A DNA stretch of 64,000 bases from Cognatundibacterium oligocarboniphilum (GTDB taxonomy: Bacteria > Pseudomonadota > Gammaproteobacteria > Burkholderiales > Burkholderiaceae_D), in contig NZ_JABXYJ010000009.1 in the NCBI RefSeq assembly GCF_013377855.1, positions 46,922 to 110,921 of the forward strand, written 5' to 3'. Made by a program: the position numbers and the translations under genes. The notes under the pieces were generated by a model. It was not told the origin of the DNA, ran no database searches, and was given only the letters and a program-made list of their open reading frames with translations. Below are positions 61,347 through 64,000 of this stretch, in pieces (positions within the stretch are counted from its first letter, which is position 1; each line of letters starts with the position of its first letter).

Positions 61347-63656
61347 ATGGATTCAGCAGATCAGAAAGAGCAGATACGTCAACAATTGCGTCAGGCAGCA
61401 CTGGAGTACCATGAGTGCCCGTCTCCGGGAAAAATCAGCGTCACGCCAACCAAGCAATTGACCAACCAGCGTGACCTGGCGCTGGCCTACTCTCCTGGCG
61501 TGGCGGCACCTTGCGAAGAAATCGTGGCAGACCCGACCGCAGCCTTTAAATACACGGCGCGCGGCAATCTGGTCGGTGTGATTACTAACGGTACAGCCGT
61601 GCTGGGGCTGGGCAATATCGGCCCACTGGCATCCAAGCCGGTGATGGAAGGCAAGGGCGTACTGTTCAAAAAATTTGCCGGTATCGACGTGTTCGATATT
61701 GAAATCAACGAACCTGATCCTGACAAGCTGGTCGATATCATCGCTTCGCTGGAACCAACTTTTGGTGGGATCAACCTGGAAGATATCAAGGCACCGGAAT
61801 GCTTTTACATTGAGCGCAAACTGCGGGAACGCATGAAGATTCCCGTCTTCCATGACGACCAGCACGGCACGGCAATCATTGTCGGCGCGGCGATTCTGAA
61901 TGGCCTGAAAGTCGTGGGCAAAGACATTAAAAATACCAAAATGGTGGTGTCCGGCGCTGGCGCTGCAGCGCTGGCCTGCCTGGACCTGATCGTCGATCTG
62001 GGGTTTCCGATTGAAAATATTTTTGTGACTGATCTGGCTGGCGTGGTGTACAAGGGCCGTGCCGAACTGATGGATCCGGATAAAGAACGCTTTGCGCAAG
62101 ATACAGCGGCACGCAGTCTGCGCGAGGTCATTCCTGGTGCAGATATTTTCCTCGGCCTGTCCGCTGCCGGCGTATTGAAGCAGGACATGGTTGCGCAGAT
62201 GGCCGCTAAGCCGCTGATCCTTGCGCTGGCGAATCCGACACCTGAGATCCTGCCGGAAGAAGTCAAAGCCGTCCGCGATGATGCCGTCATGGCGACAGGC
62301 CGTTCTGATTTTCCGAATCAGGTGAATAACGTACTTTGCTTCCCTTATATTTTCCGTGGTGCGCTTGATTGCGGCGCGACCACCATCACAAGGGAAATGG
62401 AAATTGCTGTTGTACATGCGATTGCCGAACTCGCACAAGCTGAACAGTCTGACATCGTGGCCTCTGCCTACGGTATCAGCAACCTGTCATTTGGCCCGGA
62501 ATACCTGATTCCGAAACCATTTGACCCGCGTCTGATGATAAAGATTGCGCCGGCAGTGGCGCGCGCAGCAGAAGAGTGCGGTGTTGCCGCCCGTCCGATC
62601 AAAGATATGCAGGCTTACGTTGAGAAGCTGCAGCAATTCGTCTATCACAGCGGCACTTTCATGAAGCCGCTGTTCCAGATCGCTAAAAAGGCGCCGGCAG
62701 AACGTAAACGGATTGTCTTTGCCGAAGGCGAAGAAGAGCGCGTACTGCGTGCTGTGCAGGTTGTGGTCGATGAAAAACTGGCGACCCCGATCCTGGTTGG
62801 CCGTCCGCACATTCTTGCCCAGCGCGTTGAAAAATTCGGTCTGCGGATTCGTCCCGGCGTTGACTTTCAGGTGATCAATCCTGAGTTCGACGAACGCTAC
62901 CGCGATTACTGGCAAACCTATTACGCCATGACTTGCCGTAAAGGTGTGACGGAACAATATGCCAAGCTGGAAATGCGCCGCCGTCACACGCTGATCGGCT
63001 CGATGATGATTCACAAAGGCGATGCCGATGGTCTGATCTGCGGTACTTTCGGCACTACCGGCTTGCATTTGAATTACATCAATCAGGTTTTGGGCAGGCG
63101 AGAAGGCGTCAATGTTTACGCGGCAATGAATGGTCTGGTACTGCCGGATCGTCAGTTAGTGCTGGTGGATACGCATGTGAACGAAAATCCGACTGCCGAA
63201 CAGATCGCAGAAATCACCATACTGGCTGCAGAAGAAATGCGCCGTTTTGGGCTGCAGCCAAAAGCGGCATTGCTATCGCATTCTAATTTCGGCTCCAGCA
63301 ACAGCGAGTCCGCTCAGAAAATGCGTGCGGCACTGACGATTATTCAGCGTGAAGCACCGGATCTGGAAATCGATGGTGAAATGCACGGTGATACTGCGCT
63401 TGATTCCGCATACCGCAAGAAAATGATGCCGGGCTCCACCTTAAAAAGTGATGCCAATCTTCTGGTCATGCCAAATATTGATGCAGCAAACATTGCCTAC
63501 AATTTGCTGAAAACCACGGCAGGCAATAACGTTGCAATCGGCCCGATCCTGCTTGGTTGCGCCAAGCCTGTACATATTTTGACGCCATCAGCAACAGTCC
63601 GTCGTATCGTCAATATGACTGCGTTGTGTGTTGTTGATGCACTGGCACAACGTTGA
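61347..63656 (+). CDS. maeB: NADP-dependent malic enzyme with C-terminal phosphotransacetylase-like domain
   Basis: 769 residues, the two-domain length of MaeB. The malic domain has [33 protein letters not shown] (NADP site) and [21 protein letters not shown]; the C-terminal domain (about 440-769) resembles phosphate acetyltransferase ([34 protein letters not shown]) but is not catalytic for that reaction in this family; it is regulatory. MaeB decarboxylates malate to pyruvate making NADPH, feeding the pyruvate dehydrogenase complex encoded earlier in the window. AAGG lies upstream of the ATG. Confidence 0.96.
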   Translation: MDSADQKEQIRQQLRQAALEYHECPSPGKISVTPTKQLTNQRDLALAYSPGVAAPCEEIVADPTAAFKYTARGNLVGVITNGTAVLGLGNIGPLASKPVMEGKGVLFKKFAGIDVFDIEINEPDPDKLVDIIASLEPTFGGINLEDIKAPECFYIERKLRERMKIPVFHDDQHGTAIIVGAAILNGLKVVGKDIKNTKMVVSGAGAAALACLDLIVDLGFPIENIFVTDLAGVVYKGRAELMDPDKERFAQDTAARSLREVIPGADIFLGLSAAGVLKQDMVAQMAAKPLILALANPTPEILPEEVKAVRDDAVMATGRSDFPNQVNNVLCFPYIFRGALDCGATTITREMEIAVVHAIAELAQAEQSDIVASAYGISNLSFGPEYLIPKPFDPRLMIKIAPAVARAAEECGVAARPIKDMQAYVEKLQQFVYHSGTFMKPLFQIAKKAPAERKRIVFAEGEEERVLRAVQVVVDEKLATPILVGRPHILAQRVEKFGLRIRPGVDFQVINPEFDERYRDYWQTYYAMTCRKGVTEQYAKLEMRRRHTLIGSMMIHKGDADGLICGTFGTTGLHLNYINQVLGRREGVNVYAAMNGLVLPDRQLVLVDTHVNENPTAEQIAEITILAAEEMRRFGLQPKAALLSHSNFGSSNSESAQKMRAALTIIQREAPDLEIDGEMHGDTALDSAYRKKMMPGSTLKSDANLLVMPNIDAANIAYNLLKTTAGNNVAIGPILLGCAKPVHILTPSATVRRIVNMTALCVVDALAQR

Positions 63657-63734
63657 CAATGAAAGCAACTGAAAAGGAATTGCCGCAGCCCCAAGTGCAG
63701 TGATTCTGGTTTCATTGCTCTCCGATATCAAAAG

Positions 63735-63761
63735 CCTGACTTATGCGAGTCAGGTTTTTTT
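63735..63761 (+). terminator. Intrinsic terminator after maeB
   Basis: CCTGACT (63735-63741) pairs with AGTCAGG (63748-63754) around a 6-nt loop, followed by seven T. Confidence 0.92.
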
Positions 63762-63782
63762 ATTATTGATGACAAAGGGTAG

Positions 63783-63811
63783 TTGACATGGGTAGGTAAG
63801 TCGTTCATAAT
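63783..63811 (+). promoter_or_regulatory. Ribosomal RNA operon promoter
   Basis: TTGACA (63783-63788), 17 bp, CATAAT (63806-63811): a near-consensus promoter just after the maeB terminator and immediately upstream of a typical rrn leader. Confidence 0.8.
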
Positions 63812-64000
63812 CTCGTTTCTCTGCTGCTGACGAACAAAACGCTTCGCGGCCAGGCAAAAAGCCGGCAGACAAGAATACAGAATGCGATCTTTAACAATTA
63901 ACAGTCAATAAATGTGGGCACTTGATGAAAGCGCACCGGTCAGTTTAACTGGCCGGCATGCTTAAAAAATATCAAATGTTCGCAAGAAATAACAAACAAG
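63812..64000 (+). other. rRNA operon leader with boxA; 16S gene expected just beyond the window
   Basis: GATCTTTAACA at 63886-63896 matches the boxA antitermination element of rrn operons, followed by AATTAACAGTCAATAAATGT and a leader region with stems (GCCGGCAG; GGTCAGTTTAACTGGCC). This pattern immediately precedes 16S rRNA genes in Oxalobacteraceae. The 16S sequence itself is not reached, so this is an inference from the leader. Confidence 0.75.

Noticed and set aside
61353..62438. 361-codon open frame antisense to maeB
   Set aside because: Same reasoning: a shadow of a strongly coding gene, no recognisable domain.

Overview
The window looks like chromosomal DNA from a betaproteobacterium of the order Burkholderiales, most likely family Oxalobacteraceae (Herminiimonas/Undibacterium/Janthinobacterium type). 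This is inferred from moderate GC, the aceE-aceF-lpdA order with a lipoyl-carrying E3, families common in this order (DUF2917, DUF3016, DUF4124, rubredoxin-reductase type proteins) and the rRNA-operon leader at the right edge. Nearly everything is housekeeping or metabolic; I see no phage, insertion sequence, CRISPR array, plasmid origin or tRNA gene.

Layout. 1-4843 (minus): start of a dadA-like gene, a small holC-linked protein, holC, a DUF4124-glutaredoxin protein, prlC and folD, packed with gaps of 1-8 bp. 5191-7995: a large TonB-dependent receptor. 8426-14649: the pyruvate dehydrogenase operon, in which E3 carries two lipoyl domains and E2 only one. 14790-22390: a periplasmic binding protein, a DUF2189 membrane protein with a perfect FNR-type box upstream, a secreted tricorn-like protease and a secreted GH44 glycoside hydrolase. 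22668-26293: an acetylornithine aminotransferase (argD-like) behind an arginine-rich leader ORF and intrinsic terminator, a ferredoxin-reductase fusion and an NAD-binding epimerase-like protein. 26476-31989: mgtA, a GspE/PilB-type ATPase and a spermidine-synthase-like protein. 32057-37751: a DNA glycosylase, small envelope and periplasmic proteins, and htpG with a sigma-32-type promoter. 38011-42292: a second TonB receptor, a tautomerase whose stop codon seems lost, and an unusual cysteinyl-tRNA synthetase behind a leader ORF ending in four Cys codons. 42627-48246: MocR regulator, LysE and EamA exporters, RidA and an aminotransferase. 48545-57898: glycine-zipper protein, a binding protein with a sensor kinase, pseudouridine synthase, ParA, acyltransferases, a FliL-like protein, pncC and pgpA. 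57895-63656: thiL, a rubrerythrin-rubredoxin-reductase operon and maeB. 63783-64000: promoter and boxA leader of an rRNA operon whose 16S gene must start just beyond the window.

The strongest signals beyond ordinary genes are (1) two putative amino-acid-sensing leader peptides, each with a run of four codons for the amino acid its downstream gene makes or charges (Arg before argD, Cys before cysS), and (2) a family of four 73-82 bp intergenic repeats, one end GGGGAGTAT and the other a hairpin AATATACT-N6/7-AGTATATT. Both were found by eye and need comparative checks.
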